Shown one piece after another: positions 9,301-19,300 of a DNA stretch of 64,000 bases. The stretch spans positions 1,550,001-1,614,000 of the forward strand of contig NZ_CP009520.1 in assembly GCF_000969905.1 (NCBI RefSeq). Reading direction: 5' to 3'. This stretch comes from Methanosarcina vacuolata Z-761. Its GTDB lineage: Archaea > Halobacteriota > Methanosarcinia > Methanosarcinales > Methanosarcinaceae. Every line of letters begins with the position of its first letter. Position 1 is the stretch's first letter. A program made the translations under genes and the position numbers. The notes beneath the pieces were generated by a model. It did no database searches. It saw nothing but the letters and a program-made list of their open reading frames with translations, and had not been told where the DNA came from.

Positions 9301-10143
9301 GCCACTTGGCAGGACGGCAAAGCTGTTGATCTTGCTGCCGAAGGGCTGTTGAAAAAAAATCGAGAATGTCTTACCATTAAATCGTTTAATTGGAAAGGAT
9401 GTAAATTGCAACGATTGCCCATATATAGTGTCATAAAGAGAGTAGACACCTGGATATCCACGTTGTTTGCCAAGCGCTAGAGAATGAATTTTGATCGCGT
9501 TTTCTGGGATTGTGAGATGTTCCCATATCTCACTTTCCTCAAGATTGGTATTGAGTCGATAATATTCAGCTTGGTTATCTTTCTCAATTGCTACCACAGC
9601 AAGTACAGAGGACGTGGTTGAAGAGGAATCTTCTCCCATGTAGATCTTTGTCATTCTTGATCCAGATACCTGGAAAGGTCGAACGTGCCAGTACTGAGCA
9701 AAATTGTCCCACTGAATAGTTGTGTCAGATTTCAACAATTGTGAGGAGACATACATTGTTGTCTTGCTCGCGTTCGATGAAGATGAAACTGAGCAGGCTA
9801 ATACGATTGGTCCAGAACCCATCTGAACCATCTCAAATGCAACTACATTCCCGGGCTTTTCGTCTTCCACCTTTGGCGTAATATCGTTCTGCTCCCAGCC
9901 AGTTTTGCTTCCTGAATCACGAGTGATTGCATAAAGCCGCTTATCGGATCCAACCGACACAATTATTGGTTCACCTTTACTATCCTGGGCTACACAAAAA
10001 GAGTTTTCAATGCTTACTGGCGAACCAGCTTCGTAATTTTTCATCAAATCTGAAGAGACAGTGAGCATAATTGGTTGTTTATCTGATCCTGATTCGGGCA
10101 TTAACAGGATCTTTGAGTTTTCGATTTTTTGGCTTACAGTCAT
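6337..10143 (-). CDS. Giant beta-propeller plus amphipathic-helix protein, function unknown
   Basis: A 1268-residue protein with ribosome site GGAAGGT. Residues about 50-420 look like a beta-propeller: repeated strands with Trp motifs and SDG/GSDK turns. A beta-sandwich-like section follows at about 430-520. Residues about 665-760 form a run of long amphipathic helices (IEKVGGFIVQVAEGVFEFVV; then IISWVFQKIKVFFEDLVKWL) leading to LGFMFDWEDI. Further hydrophobic helices fill the C-terminal third, and three related 25-28 residue repeats (SKAVDITL, LKAVNIAL, SQAIDIAL) lie at about 1004-1085. There is no signal peptide. From memory, similar uncharacterised proteins occur in fungi and bacteria. Paired with the P47-like protein, it could form a membrane-interacting or pore-forming complex; this is inference. 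Confidence 0.8.
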   Translation of the reverse strand: MTVSQKIENSKILLMPESGSDKQPIMLTVSSDLMKNYEAGSPVSIENSFCVAQDSKGEPIIVSVGSDKRLYAITRDSGSKTGWEQNDITPKVEDEKPGNVVAFEMVQMGSGPIVLACSVSSSSNASKTTMYVSSQLLKSDTTIQWDNFAQYWHVRPFQVSGSRMTKIYMGEDSSSTTSSVLAVVAIEKDNQAEYYRLNTNLEESEIWEHLTIPENAIKIHSLALGKQRGYPGVYSLYDTIYGQSLQFTSFPIKRFNGKTFSIFFQQPFGSKINSFAVLPSGSSNDNVYAAGEGVYLFRKGATKPITIAEKDITPTVQTLLARQDDKSVTLWMVNSDGMLGMTVSPFSSQTTWQPVLQICKDVSQTAALRNRYYKANQLFMVSNTNHLIYLWQDPENTQWYETNIPLYDTENTLSFDCYTTHMSFRDQASGVPVTDIELNLKSSAWTYLKVNGKAHTLLGNAKNQITLKPDLAGNITIINRVSTISTPVFELSAEWLKSVVDIDPATKVRNTLSRIQSGDELRAVVLADGNKLVSDSVSKESVDSAASAIKKLTDIANTLPQDSASRSVSGGTGDPSKPTTFAALLRDPTGSSRNLLSASNTKGDYFWGMRFDDDNVTYYEGRDARKTIVNSSFKLGSVSPELLGSSPAQALALDIGDIGNAIKSVAGDVLKALESGIEKVGGFIVQVAEGVFEFVVEVGGKLLKFAIETVEIAMNIISWVFQKIKVFFEDLVKWLGFMFDWEDIILTKKIIVNVTNQTLELAKYKIGDAETIVNNFFDEIEKEIDKIGPIPSEVSSLNLLSEGKKFCDSYSGAQDFLDSAPGNFANYHIMQSMEASSNSDFSVSSNTDPLTVFFTQVVYPLGEDIANIVCTFTRDIYDLFTTNNLTIGECFTKLSKDMLKQVIGLARTTISGLLKVLESAFSLIKEIVNSTLHIPVLSAFYKFISGGDDFSLLDVVSLMLSIPVTMLYKVLTGRSPYQRGSGNLEKMGYQELFDALSDDSTQLTTTTIATRSKAVDITLSGDEVTEVTDLPVSTRLKAVNIALDEEKIINMTESPVERKSQAIDIALTEINDRTGVKIYKYVGYAAYFFADAYALFLRSIKYSMEKLPKPLEYINFLLSLVKIAVTFPFKLKRSLEDDLYNLSWGTSIAIFLGSFIKVTTPGDNEGVKKGVEVWNLICLPISGILGLMILINKLIDQVTEGPNAGEILLDVATFAETFVRSHGGMLNAVATLDPDKESGAIFAVVSIIEGLLATTIRGGRTVAICISE

Positions 10144-10548
10144 ATAATACCTTCCAAGCTACATTACTATCCATTTACAAATTATCTTGAAACTGAAAAG
10201 CGATCACATTTTCTAAAATATGTATATAAGTCTCTAGAAAATGCAGTACACAGACAACTGCAATTTCACAAACGACTGAATTCCAAACTTTACAATTTAT
10301 AAGCATCAATATAATTTGTACTACCAAAGCCTCTAACAATTAACACTTTAATTGACTTAATAAAAAATTGGTTACTAAGCACACTAATTTCAATTTGCTG
10401 CGTTTCTTAATATTTACTCTAATTTGTCCCCATTTTTCCCACTATTACTGGAAAATCAAAACTATATGTCCGTAAAAAACACTATATTCCTTCGATTGCA
10501 GAACTAATCCCGCAGGGTTTATGCGAGTATAGTAGATTTTTCCAACGG
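10144..10548. other. AT-rich upstream region of the large operon
   Basis: About 400 bases with no gene or repeat that I can recognise. A TATA-like box for the minus-strand operon lies at 10221-10230. Confidence 0.5.
10221..10230 (-). promoter_or_regulatory. Putative TATA box of the propeller/P47-like operon
   Basis: On the minus strand the sequence is CTTATATACA, about 80 bases before the start codon, giving a predicted leader of roughly 50 nucleotides. Confidence 0.4.
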
Positions 10549-10610
10549 CAAGCAATTGTTCTAATCATATTTGACATGTTATAAATTTTAACAAATTAGA
10601 AGGAAGTACC

Positions 10611-10808
10611 TTAAAAATCAAAGTTGTAGAAAACGAGAATCAGAAAACGAGTTCAATATTTTAATCAGGATTCATTGAAATATATGAGGAAGACGGCGGG
10701 GAAGTTACAGATTTAGGTGCCATGGGATTTGAATATGAAATTGTGAGTGACCTGCCGAATAGAAAAACTGTTAGAGTAGTGCGCATGCAAACTTCGTCAC
10801 CGAAATAA
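10611..10808 (+). pseudogene. anfO pseudogene with internal deletion and nonsense codon
   Basis: Translation matches the intact anfO copy at both ends (KVVENENQK at the start; LGAMGFEYEIV and LPNRKTVRV near the end). About 145 internal codons are missing: GGCGGGGAA is joined directly to GTTACAGATTTAGG. The start codon is TTA instead of TTG, and codon 18 is TAA (10662-10664). Similarity also covers about 60 bases upstream (10549-10610), including GCAAGCAATTGTT. Confidence 0.9.
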
Positions 10809-10877
10809 GGCCACAGCTTTTTGGAAAAATCAGAATATAGGTAAACCTTATTACCGTTTAAGGAAAGTAATGGTATA

Positions 10878-11357
10878 ATGGACGGAAGGGGAGCAGAAAG
10901 AGGACCTCTGCAACTGGACATTGGCATAGTTGTATCAGGGCTTGGAGGAAACTCCAATCAGGAAAGGGACCAATTCAATGGACTTGTTTCCTTTTTTGGC
11001 GTTGATTTTGGACTATATGTCGGGCCATCATATAATCCGTTTCGGACTATAGGACCAAGTATCGGCATCGGTGTGGTTATAGGGTCTAATGGTTTTCTGG
11101 CTGCAAAATTAGGCATCCATTTCAGAAGAGCATTCGGTTTAGCTATGTTGTTTCCTATAGTTCCTATTTATGGTGTTACTGGATCAAGCTTGTTAGCTGC
11201 GCTGCCTATTTCAGAAGGAGCTAAAGTTGCAGCAACTATTCCATTACTGTTAGTGCCGGCAGCAGTCGTATACCAGGGAAACCTCAAAGAATTACGTAGG
11301 CGCGGAATAGAAACTTTAACGGAATTAAGAACACATCTGCCAGGAAAAAAATATTAA
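10878..11357 (+). CDS. Small hydrophobic protein of unknown function
   Basis: A 159-residue frame with an AGGAAAG ribosome site. It is Gly- and hydrophobic-rich, with likely membrane or membrane-inserting segments at about residues 60-80, 85-105 and 115-135, and a basic C-terminus ending HLPGKKY. I recognise no family. It lies just after the anfO pseudogene and before a 15-bp tandem array. The hydrophobic profile could also suit a beta-rich lipid-associated protein. Confidence 0.5.
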   Translation: MDGRGAERGPLQLDIGIVVSGLGGNSNQERDQFNGLVSFFGVDFGLYVGPSYNPFRTIGPSIGIGVVIGSNGFLAAKLGIHFRRAFGLAMLFPIVPIYGVTGSSLLAALPISEGAKVAATIPLLLVPAAVVYQGNLKELRRRGIETLTELRTHLPGKKY

Positions 11358-12024
11358 TTCATAAAATTAAACCTGTATCTATTAAACCTGAATCTGTTAA
11401 ACCTTAGTCTGTTAAATCTGAATCTGTTAAACCTGAATCTATTAAACCTTAGTCTGTTAAACTTAAATCTGTTAAACCTGAATCTGTTAAACCTGAGTCT
11501 GCTAAACCTGTATCTATTAAACCTGGGTCCGGAAATAATGCCTGTGAAACTTTCTCAAGCCATATCTTTAGAAATCTTCTTACTTTCCCAGGGACTGACT
11601 CTTTAGCAAGTTTCTGGAAATCACAGGTTCGGGTGGTTAAAGATTATCCTGACAGAGCAAAGATCTCTATTGTTGCCATTAAACCAGTTATCTTTCAAGG
11701 ATCTGGCTATACTTTACTGCACTGGGTCACTCCTCTTCACGATTTTAATAAAATTTGCTGGGTACCGCTATCGGAGGGTTAACATTAAAAGCTACATCTT
11801 AATGGTATTTTATCACATGGGGAAAAGATGTTTTGGAGAACAGGCTATAAAGGGCAGACAGAAAACGGGCTGCTGAGTCACGAAAGCAATTTGAATTCGC
11901 AGCGGCACTTTGAATGTGGTTACTGAAAATTTCAGGAGCCCAATTAGCCTTTGATAACAGACCTTGAAAACAGCAGGATCTGGATGTCGCAGAATAAGAT
12001 TAACAAATTAAACAGGAGGACATT
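11358..12024. other. Intergenic region with 15-bp tandem array
   Basis: Contains the ten-copy array at 11372-11521, then about 480 bases with no supported gene. An open frame at 11670-11876 lacks a ribosome site and recognisable family. Confidence 0.5.
11372..11521. repeat. 15-bp tandem repeat, ten copies
   Basis: Ten units of the type CCTGAATCTGTTAAA with a few substitutions; the phase is exact throughout. Confidence 0.95.
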
Positions 12025-12879
12025 ATGGACAGTACGACGGAAGTTCAGCCGCCTGTGCCAGTGGTCCGACGAAATGAATGGTTAAAAGTTTTAATCACAG
12101 CAGTAGTCTTCTACATTCTCTTACTGGTGACCTTGCTGCTGACGAAGAACTCAAACCTTTTTCCAACCCTGGCAATGGTCGGCAGCTTTATGGTCCCTGT
12201 CGCTTATGTAGCTTTCATATACGAGCGAAGGCACCTCAGCCGCCTGACAATGCCAACGGTCTCCCTGGCTTTTATATATGGCGGGCTGCTGGGCATCATT
12301 GCTGCTGCTCTTTTAGAGCCATTTTTTATCAGTCAGCTAGATCTCAGGGCAATTTTAAGAGTAGGATTCATCGAAGAGTTTGCTAAAATCCTGGGAGTGC
12401 TGGTGATTGCACGCCGCAGACGGCATGACTCGGAAATGGATGGATTGATTCTGGGTGCGGCAGCGGGAATGGGGTTTGCAGCCCTGGAAAGTAATGGTTA
12501 CGCCTTTACGGCCCTCCTGGAAAGTCATGGGAGCATTTCGGCAACAGTGGAGGTGACCTTAATCCGGGGTCTGCTTTCTCCATTGGGACACGGAACCTGG
12601 ACAGCTATTTTAGCCAGTGTACTGTTCAGGGAAAGCAAGAGCTGCAACTTCCGCATTAACTGGAAGGTAATTAATGCTTATCTGCTCGTTTCCATTCTAC
12701 ATTCAATGTGGGACGGGCTGCCTCTTGTCGTTTCTTCTATCTTTGGCCAGGGGTTAGGCGTGTTAATTGCGTGGGGTGCGATTGGTGCTGCTGGATTGTT
12801 TATCCTCTGGAGACGCTGGCAAGAAGCGATCAGGTTACAAATGGTTTTGCCGTCAGAAATCGAGGAAATGTGTACCTAA
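12025..12879 (+). CDS. PrsW-type intramembrane metalloprotease
   Basis: A 284-residue polytopic membrane protein with an AGGAGG ribosome site 12 bases before the ATG. It carries the conserved features of the PrsW/CPBP-like family: FIEEFAK (Glu117-Glu118), DGLILGAAAGMGFAALE, a GHGTW segment, and LHSMWDG near the C-terminus. In Bacillus PrsW cleaves an anti-sigma factor, but archaeal members have no known substrate. About seven or eight hydrophobic helices are visible. The stop codon lies in a 23-bp direct duplication. Confidence 0.85.
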   Translation: MDSTTEVQPPVPVVRRNEWLKVLITAVVFYILLLVTLLLTKNSNLFPTLAMVGSFMVPVAYVAFIYERRHLSRLTMPTVSLAFIYGGLLGIIAAALLEPFFISQLDLRAILRVGFIEEFAKILGVLVIARRRRHDSEMDGLILGAAAGMGFAALESNGYAFTALLESHGSISATVEVTLIRGLLSPLGHGTWTAILASVLFRESKSCNFRINWKVINAYLLVSILHSMWDGLPLVVSSIFGQGLGVLIAWGAIGAAGLFILWRRWQEAIRLQMVLPSEIEEMCT

Positions 12880-12910
12880 AAAGAATAGAAATGTGTACCT
12901 AAAAAGAATA
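12865..12910. repeat. 23-bp direct duplication across a stop codon
   Basis: GAAATGTGTACCTAAAAAGA and the next three bases occur twice head to tail (12865-12887 and 12888-12910). The first copy contains the PrsW stop codon, so protein length is unaffected. Confidence 0.9.
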
Positions 12911-13259
12911 CTACGTGTAACCTCAAGCCCGGACTGATGTAAGTTCGGATGAACTTCGGGACACCGAAAAGCGGTAGGAGGAGCATGAGATAATCAATTG
13001 ACAACTTCAGATATTGACAAAAAAGCAGTTATTGGTGTGATAGGCTCCGGGGTCATGTGAAGCTTTTTTTCTACCCAATAACTTCTTGAGATTTGTGATT
13101 TTGCAAAAAAGTGTCGCACTGCCGCCACTTGTCGAAAAAGGCTCTATTTTCAACCTACACCACTGGAGGTAGCTGGGATCAGGATGTTAATAAAAAAGTA
13201 GAGAAGAGAAAGGAAAACAGGAAAAAGGAAAAAAGAAGGCCAAACTTCCTGTCTCGCAC
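12911..13259. other. Intergenic region with gene remnant and possible RNA stems
   Basis: About 350 bases between converging genes. It holds the AAGTTC-GGAT-GAACTT stem near 12942, an AGGAGG followed by ATG AGA TAA at 12976-12992, and the short Rossmann-like remnant at 12998-13060. Nothing else recognisable. Confidence 0.4.
12998..13060 (+). pseudogene. Short remnant resembling a Rossmann-fold N-terminus
   Basis: A 20-codon frame from TTG reads L-T-T-S-D-I-D-K-K-A-V-I-G-V-I-G-S-G-V-M and then stops. The GVIGSGVM stretch resembles the NAD-binding start of dehydrogenases, but nothing follows. It could be coincidence. Confidence 0.25.
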
Positions 13260-15554
13260 TCAGATATAAAATGGAGTCTCTATTTCTTTTGACTGCCGTT
13301 TTCTCAGACCACTCTGTACAGCCTGGTAATATTTCATGGTATCAGGAGTGACCGAAGGCCCGGTTTCAGCAATCGCTTGAAGGAAATGTTTCTGCTTTAC
13401 TTCTTTAGCGTGAAGGTCTTCGCGAAGTGCGTCTCTTCCTGCCTTTTTACATACGGCTGCAATATCAGCACCTGTATACTGGTCGGTCATGGATACGAGT
13501 TTGTCAATATCAACATCCTCTGAAAGCGACATTTTCGCGGTATGAACCTTAAATATTTCCTTACGAGCTCCCGCGTCCGGAACGGGAACTAAAATTAACT
13601 CATCAAAACGTCCAGGCCTTAGAAGAGCCGGATCTATAATATCAGGACGGTTAGTTGCACCTATTACCACTACAGCTCTGAGTTCTTCAAGCCCATCCAT
13701 CTCGGAAAGGAGCTGATTAAGGATTCTAGCTGTAACCTGTGGCTCACTTACGGAAGCCCCGCGAACAGGTGCAAGAGAGTCAAGTTCGTCCAGGAAGATA
13801 ATAGATGGAGCGACCTGCCTTGCCCGTGTAAAAACCTCAGCAATCCTTTTTTCGGACTCTCCGTACCACTTGGAAAGCAGATCGCTTCCTTTTGCGGTAA
13901 TGAAGTTAGCTTCGGACTCATGGGCAATGGCTTTTGCAAGGAGAGTCTTTCCAGTACCCGGAGGACCATATAAAAGCACTCCTTTGGGAGCTTCAACTCC
14001 TATATCCCTGTACGATTCCGGACTTTTGAGGGGCCACTCTACGGCCTCCTTCAGAAGTTGTTTTACTCCTTCCAGGCCGCCAACATCTTCCCAGCTCACG
14101 TTAGGAATTTCGATAAGGATTTCTCTTATAGCAGACGGCTGGACATCTTTAAGGGCATTTTCAAAATCTTCCCTTGTGACCCGAAGTGTGTCAAGGATTT
14201 CGCTTGGAATTTCAGGTTCATTGAGGTTAATCTTCGGGAGAATCCGCCTCAAGGAACTCATTGCAGCTTCCCGGCAAAGCGCAGCAATGTCAGCTCCCAC
14301 AAACCCATATGTTATCTGAGCGAAGTCCATGAGATTTACGTTTTCGGCAAGAGGCATACCTCTCGTATGAATCTGGAAAATCTCAAGCCTTCCTTCGGTG
14401 TCCGGAACCCTTAATTCAATCTCTCTGTCAAATCGACCAGGACGGCGGAGTGCCATATCAATTGCTTCAGGGCGGTTGGTTGACCCTATCACAATCACGT
14501 TCTTTCGCTCTTTAAGCCCGTCCATCAGGGAGAGGAGTTGAGCTACAACTCTCCTTTCGACTTCTCCAGTCACCTCAGCCCTCTTAGGTGCGATGGAGTC
14601 TATTTCATCAAGGAAAATGATTGCAGGAGCGTTTTTCTCTGCTTCTTCAAAGACGTCTCTGATCCCTTTTTCTGATTCCCCATAATACTTGGACATAATT
14701 TCCGGACCATTGACTGAGATAAAGTAAGCATCGGTTTCGTTTGCAACTGCTTTTGCGAGCATTGTCTTGCCTGTTCCAGGCGGCCCGTAAAGCAGTACTC
14801 CTTTTGGAGCATCAATTCCTAGCCTATCAAAAAGTTCAGGATGCTTCAAAGGCAGCTCTATCATTTCCCTTATTTTGGTAATAGCCTCTTTAACCCCACC
14901 AAGGTCCTCATACATGACAGTAGGTACATTCTGTTCCGGAGTTATCTCTGCAGCTTCATGTAAAAGCTCAACTTCTGTCATATCTGTAATCTTTACTATC
15001 CCGGACGGGGAAGTGGAGACCACCTGTAACTTTATTTCTCCCAGCCCAAATGACTGCTCCATACCTGGACCAAAAAAGTCCTGAAAGAAATCCTCGAACA
15101 TGATTCCTTTACCGAAAGTCTCTCTTTCCCGGGACCGCCTCAAGCTTGTGGTGGAAATAAAATCTCCCCTGGAAACCGTACGGTTCATGAATACGGCTTT
15201 AAGAGTTTCACTTGGGGCATAGATCTGCATGCCCTTAGCCACAGGCGCGAGGGTTACACTCCTTGCTTCTTTCCAGTCGGCTTTGCGAATATCCACATAC
15301 TCCCCTATGCTGGTTTTTGCATTTGTGCGGATAAGTCCGTCCATGCGGATAATATCCAGGCCCGAATCGCTGGGATATGGACGTCCCACCAGGGCTGAAG
15401 TCGATTTTCCTCCTCTTATTTCCACGACGTCAAAGGGCTTGAGGTCCAGCTTTTCCCTGAAACTATCATCTATCCGGACAATTCCTTTTCCGACATCTCT
15501 TTGATCAGCTTCTGCGACTTTTAGTTTTGCAGTTATCTTTTCTCTGTCAGCCAA
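13260..15554 (-). CDS. cdc48: CDC48/VAT-type AAA+ ATPase
   Basis: This 764-residue protein has the full archaeal CDC48/VAT layout. An N-domain (about 1-190) with double-psi barrel sequence is followed by two AAA modules, with Walker A GPPGTGKT at about residues 255 and 528 and Walker B IIFLDE(I/L)DS in each. Second-region-of-homology arginines are present in RRPGRFD and LRPGRFD. The hexamer unfolds substrates for the proteasome. The C-terminus ends in F-Y-I, matching the HbYX proteasome-docking motif, while the usual long acidic tail is absent. A Gly- and Phe-rich insert ([14 protein letters not shown]) lies in the N-domain. It starts at TTG after a GGGGGTT ribosome site. Confidence 0.95.
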   Translation of the reverse strand: MADREKITAKLKVAEADQRDVGKGIVRIDDSFREKLDLKPFDVVEIRGGKSTSALVGRPYPSDSGLDIIRMDGLIRTNAKTSIGEYVDIRKADWKEARSVTLAPVAKGMQIYAPSETLKAVFMNRTVSRGDFISTTSLRRSRERETFGKGIMFEDFFQDFFGPGMEQSFGLGEIKLQVVSTSPSGIVKITDMTEVELLHEAAEITPEQNVPTVMYEDLGGVKEAITKIREMIELPLKHPELFDRLGIDAPKGVLLYGPPGTGKTMLAKAVANETDAYFISVNGPEIMSKYYGESEKGIRDVFEEAEKNAPAIIFLDEIDSIAPKRAEVTGEVERRVVAQLLSLMDGLKERKNVIVIGSTNRPEAIDMALRRPGRFDREIELRVPDTEGRLEIFQIHTRGMPLAENVNLMDFAQITYGFVGADIAALCREAAMSSLRRILPKINLNEPEIPSEILDTLRVTREDFENALKDVQPSAIREILIEIPNVSWEDVGGLEGVKQLLKEAVEWPLKSPESYRDIGVEAPKGVLLYGPPGTGKTLLAKAIAHESEANFITAKGSDLLSKWYGESEKRIAEVFTRARQVAPSIIFLDELDSLAPVRGASVSEPQVTARILNQLLSEMDGLEELRAVVVIGATNRPDIIDPALLRPGRFDELILVPVPDAGARKEIFKVHTAKMSLSEDVDIDKLVSMTDQYTGADIAAVCKKAGRDALREDLHAKEVKQKHFLQAIAETGPSVTPDTMKYYQAVQSGLRKRQSKEIETPFYI

Positions 15555-16301
15555 ATAATAACCCCCATTTCCATATTAGAACTTACACTTATTTAAAAAG
15601 ACAACGTAGTAATTTTCAAGATAATGTAGAACTCTTAATTTCTTCTTTTTTTCAAAAACTCATCTAAGCAGCCACAGCCTTATCAATGAAGGAACCTCTC
15701 TCTGTTTCCTAAATTTTATAATGTAGTTTTTACGAAAATTTCTTTTAGAAGATCGAGACAGTAACCTTCTGCCTGCTTTCCTTCAACAAACCCGATAAAG
15801 TCTTTTTATTTGCAAGATAACCGATACCTGTCATTTCTGGTTTCCCACCCTTTATTTTATATTATACTAATAGTTATATAAAAAAGAATTCAATTAAAAT
15901 ATTAGTCATGGCTTCATGCGTCTTCGGTTAAGTGAGGAATCATGACAAATTGGAGCAATGTCTCAACGTTTGTAATATATTTCAATGAGTTGTTAGCTGA
16001 ACAGGGTGTCGATTTCATGTAAAGAAGCCAAAGTTTGAGGCCGGATTCTAATGCAAAATCAATAGTTTTCAGGCAAGAAAATTCCTTAACCGACGACCAA
16101 TGAAAATGATTCTTTTGAGGCTGAAATTAGATTGCACCAACTTTAATCAAAATAGATTTGAATTTTCGTGAGTTTTATGTGAGCCTTGATACCTTTAAAG
16201 CTGTATTTCTGTTTTTTAATTCATATTTTTAAGTCTTAAATATTATTTTTATTGATATATACACTTTAAATTTATTAATTATGAAATCCAAATAACAATC
16301 G
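15555..16301. other. Divergent intergenic region holding a mobile-element copy
   Basis: About 750 bases between divergent genes. It contains family 1 element copy B and AT-rich sequence on both sides that should carry both promoters. A GATATATAC sequence near 16254 could serve the CHAT operon. Confidence 0.5.
15915..16102 (-). mobile_element. MITE-like element, family 1, copy B
   Basis: A 188-bp copy in reverse orientation: starts CATGCGTCTTCGGTTAAG and ends CTTAACCGACGACCAATG. The flanking 10-mers do not match, so the target duplication has decayed or been rearranged. Confidence 0.85.
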
Positions 16302-19300
16302 GTGATTTTTTTGGAATACTCTTCTCTCTATTTTCAAATTACCCGATCCCCCGAATCATCCCCCTATACATATCGTGCCTCGATTCTGAATGATGGAAAT
16401 GTTGTAGCGAGCAACGATTTTGAACTCAGGAAAGACCTGAAACTCTTTCAGATGCTTAAAAGTATAGAGAAAAAAGTTACCGAAAGCCCTGAAGAACGAG
16501 AAAAACATAAAGAAAATGCAGAGGCACTGGAAGAAAAGGATAGAGAAGAGCCTCATGTCGAATTTGGGAAAATGCTTTACAGCAAGGTATTTTCCGGTCA
16601 ACTCGGGGAGTATTTCAACAAATCCATAAAGGAAGCTCAGGGAAACGGTAGTGGACTCAGGATTTCACTCAGGTTTGGTGAAGATGTTCCGGAAATTTCA
16701 GCTCTGCCCTGGGAATATCTGCACGACGACGAAGATTTTCTGATTCGAAGAAGAAACATCCTGATTTCAAGGCTGCCAGCCGGCATGAAGAAGAAAAAGC
16801 TTGAACCTCTTGATTCCGTACTCAGGATGCTGGTAATAATTTCCGGCCCGGATGACCCCAGAATTTCTCCTTTGAACACGGAAAAAGAACAGGAAATTAT
16901 TCTTGAAGCCGTGGACAAACTTCAAAGAGACCAGAAAATAAAAGTGGATTTTACTGAAGATGCAACCTTTGAAAACGTCGAAGGTTATCTTAACGAACAA
17001 GATTACCATATTATCCATTTCACAGGCCACGGGATCAGCATTGATGGTAAGGGGAATCTTGTTTTTGAAAACGAAAACCAGAAAGCAAGGCTTATTGACA
17101 ACAAAACCCTTTCGGACCTTTTTTCAGAACGAGGCATCCGGCTTGTCGTGCTCAGTTCCTGCGAATCAGCTAAAGGCTCGAATAAAGAAGCCTTCGGAGA
17201 TTTGGCCAGCATGCTTTCCAGAAAAGGGATTCCTGCGGTCGTGGCAATGCAATATTCAGTACTTGATGACGTTGCCACAAAGTTTGCATACCATTTTTAC
17301 AGAGCAATTGCAAGCGGAAAACCTGTTGACCTTGCTTTAAAAGAAGCAAGACTCGTGATGAAAAACTTAGAAAACGGTAATGGATTTGATTTTGCAACCC
17401 CGATACTTTATCTTTCAGACTGCAACTGCGTTAATGTAGGGAATTTAAAACCGGAACCTTCTGAATTCGTTTTCAAACCTATGATGATGCCGGATTTACA
17501 GGTTATGGAAAAAGGTTTTGTTGCCAGGAGAAAAGAACTCAGGCTTCTTGAAAAAGGCTTCAAGTCCGATGTAAAGCGAGCTGCAATTATCCACGGCTTT
17601 GGAGGAATTGGAAAAACCGTGCTTGCAACTCGATTTGCGTTGAAAATGGGTTATTACTTCGAAGGCACTCTAGGAATAAAATTTACTCCTACAACCAGAC
17701 CGGAAGATATCCTGAACAAATTCAACAGTTTTTTGCTGATGAAAGGAAGACCTGAACTGAACCAAATCCTTAACCAGCAGTTTCCTCTTGAAGTTAAAAC
17801 TGCTTTACTGGTAAACATACTAAACCAGATAAGATTTCTGATCATTTTCGATAACTTTGAAGATTGTCTGAATGAAGAAAGGAACGACATAGAAAACCTT
17901 GAACTTAAAGCATTCATCCAGCATCTCCTTAACAACACAACCAGAAACACAAAATTCCTCATAACAACCCGTTATGATTTTGATCCTCTTGATGGCAGGC
18001 TTGCTTCCGGAATTGAACACATTTCCCTTCCCGAACTTCATTTCCCTCAGACAAACTGGCTTATGAACAATTTTACGGAACTGGCAGATCTGGGAATTCA
18101 AAAGAAAAAGAAAATATATGATGTTATTGGCGGCCACCCCTGGACGATAGGCCAGTTTTCAAAACATGCCGCTGTTCAGGGAGTAGATGATTTACTGCTG
18201 GATCTATCGTCCTTGAAAAAAGAGCTTATTGAGTTCACCTTGCTGGATAAGTCATTTTCCAAGTTAGATGAAGACGCCAAAAAACTGCTCCTCTGCGCCT
18301 CAATCTATGAAGAAGCCGTTCCTATTGAAGCATTGTCATGGATTATCGGCAATGAGAAAAATGAATGTCCCTCCGTCGTAGAACCTCTTAAAAAACTCAT
18401 TCAATGGGGTCTGATTTCAAAAGAACAGGAGTACGACAAGAGTGTTTACTCAGAGCACACGATTGTAAAAGATTTCGCACAGAAAAAACTGGAAAAAGAC
18501 GGACTGAACAAAAAAGAGCTTCTTATCAGGGCTGCCAAATACTATGAAAATTTGGTTTCTCAAACCGCAAGCCTCTGGGATTATTTAAAAGCACGCGATT
18601 ATTACTTCCAAGCAGGAGACTGGGAAAGTGCAAATGAAGTTGTGGAAAATACTTCAGGCCTCCTGATCCGCTGGGGATATATTAAACTTGCAATGGATTT
18701 ATTAAATGACTCTATTAACACGACATCAGGAGAAACAAAAACAAATGCTGAGTACATACTTGCGACGATTTTCCATCGTCTCGGAGACTTAAAAACATCA
18801 TTTAAAATATATAACAATATTAAATATAAATATGAGGAAATTGAGGATAATAGGGGAGTTGCGGCTGTACTTCATGCAATTGGAATGATTCATCAGGATC
18901 AGGGAAACTACGAAGAAGCCTTGGAAAAGTATAACCAAGCCCTGAAAATTGAAGAAGAGCTGGGGGACAAAAGCGGAACTGCAACAACATTGCACCAGCT
19001 TGGGATAATTCATCATCAGCAGGGCAACTATGAAGAAGCAGTAGAACTGTATAACCAATCTCTGAAAATGAAAGAAGAGCTAAAGGACAAAAGCGGAATT
19101 GCAGCAACACTGCACGCGCTTGGAATTATTCATCAAAATCAGGGAAACTACGAAGAAGCCTTGGAAAAGTATAACCAAGCCCTGAAAATTGAAGAAGAGC
19201 TGGGGGACAAAAGCGGAACTGCAACAATATTGCACCAGCTTGGGATAATTCATCATCAGCAGGGCAACTATGAAGAAGCAGTGAAAAAGTATAACCAGTC

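Noticed and set aside
11670-11876. 68-codon open frame with a hydrophobic stretch
   Set aside because: No ribosome site, no recognisable family and composition like the surrounding intergenic DNA.
12930-12985. Structured RNA or intron end near the AAGTTC-GGAT-GAACTT stem
   Set aside because: The stem is short, I could not match it to a known RNA family, and no reverse transcriptase or intron boundary is visible.
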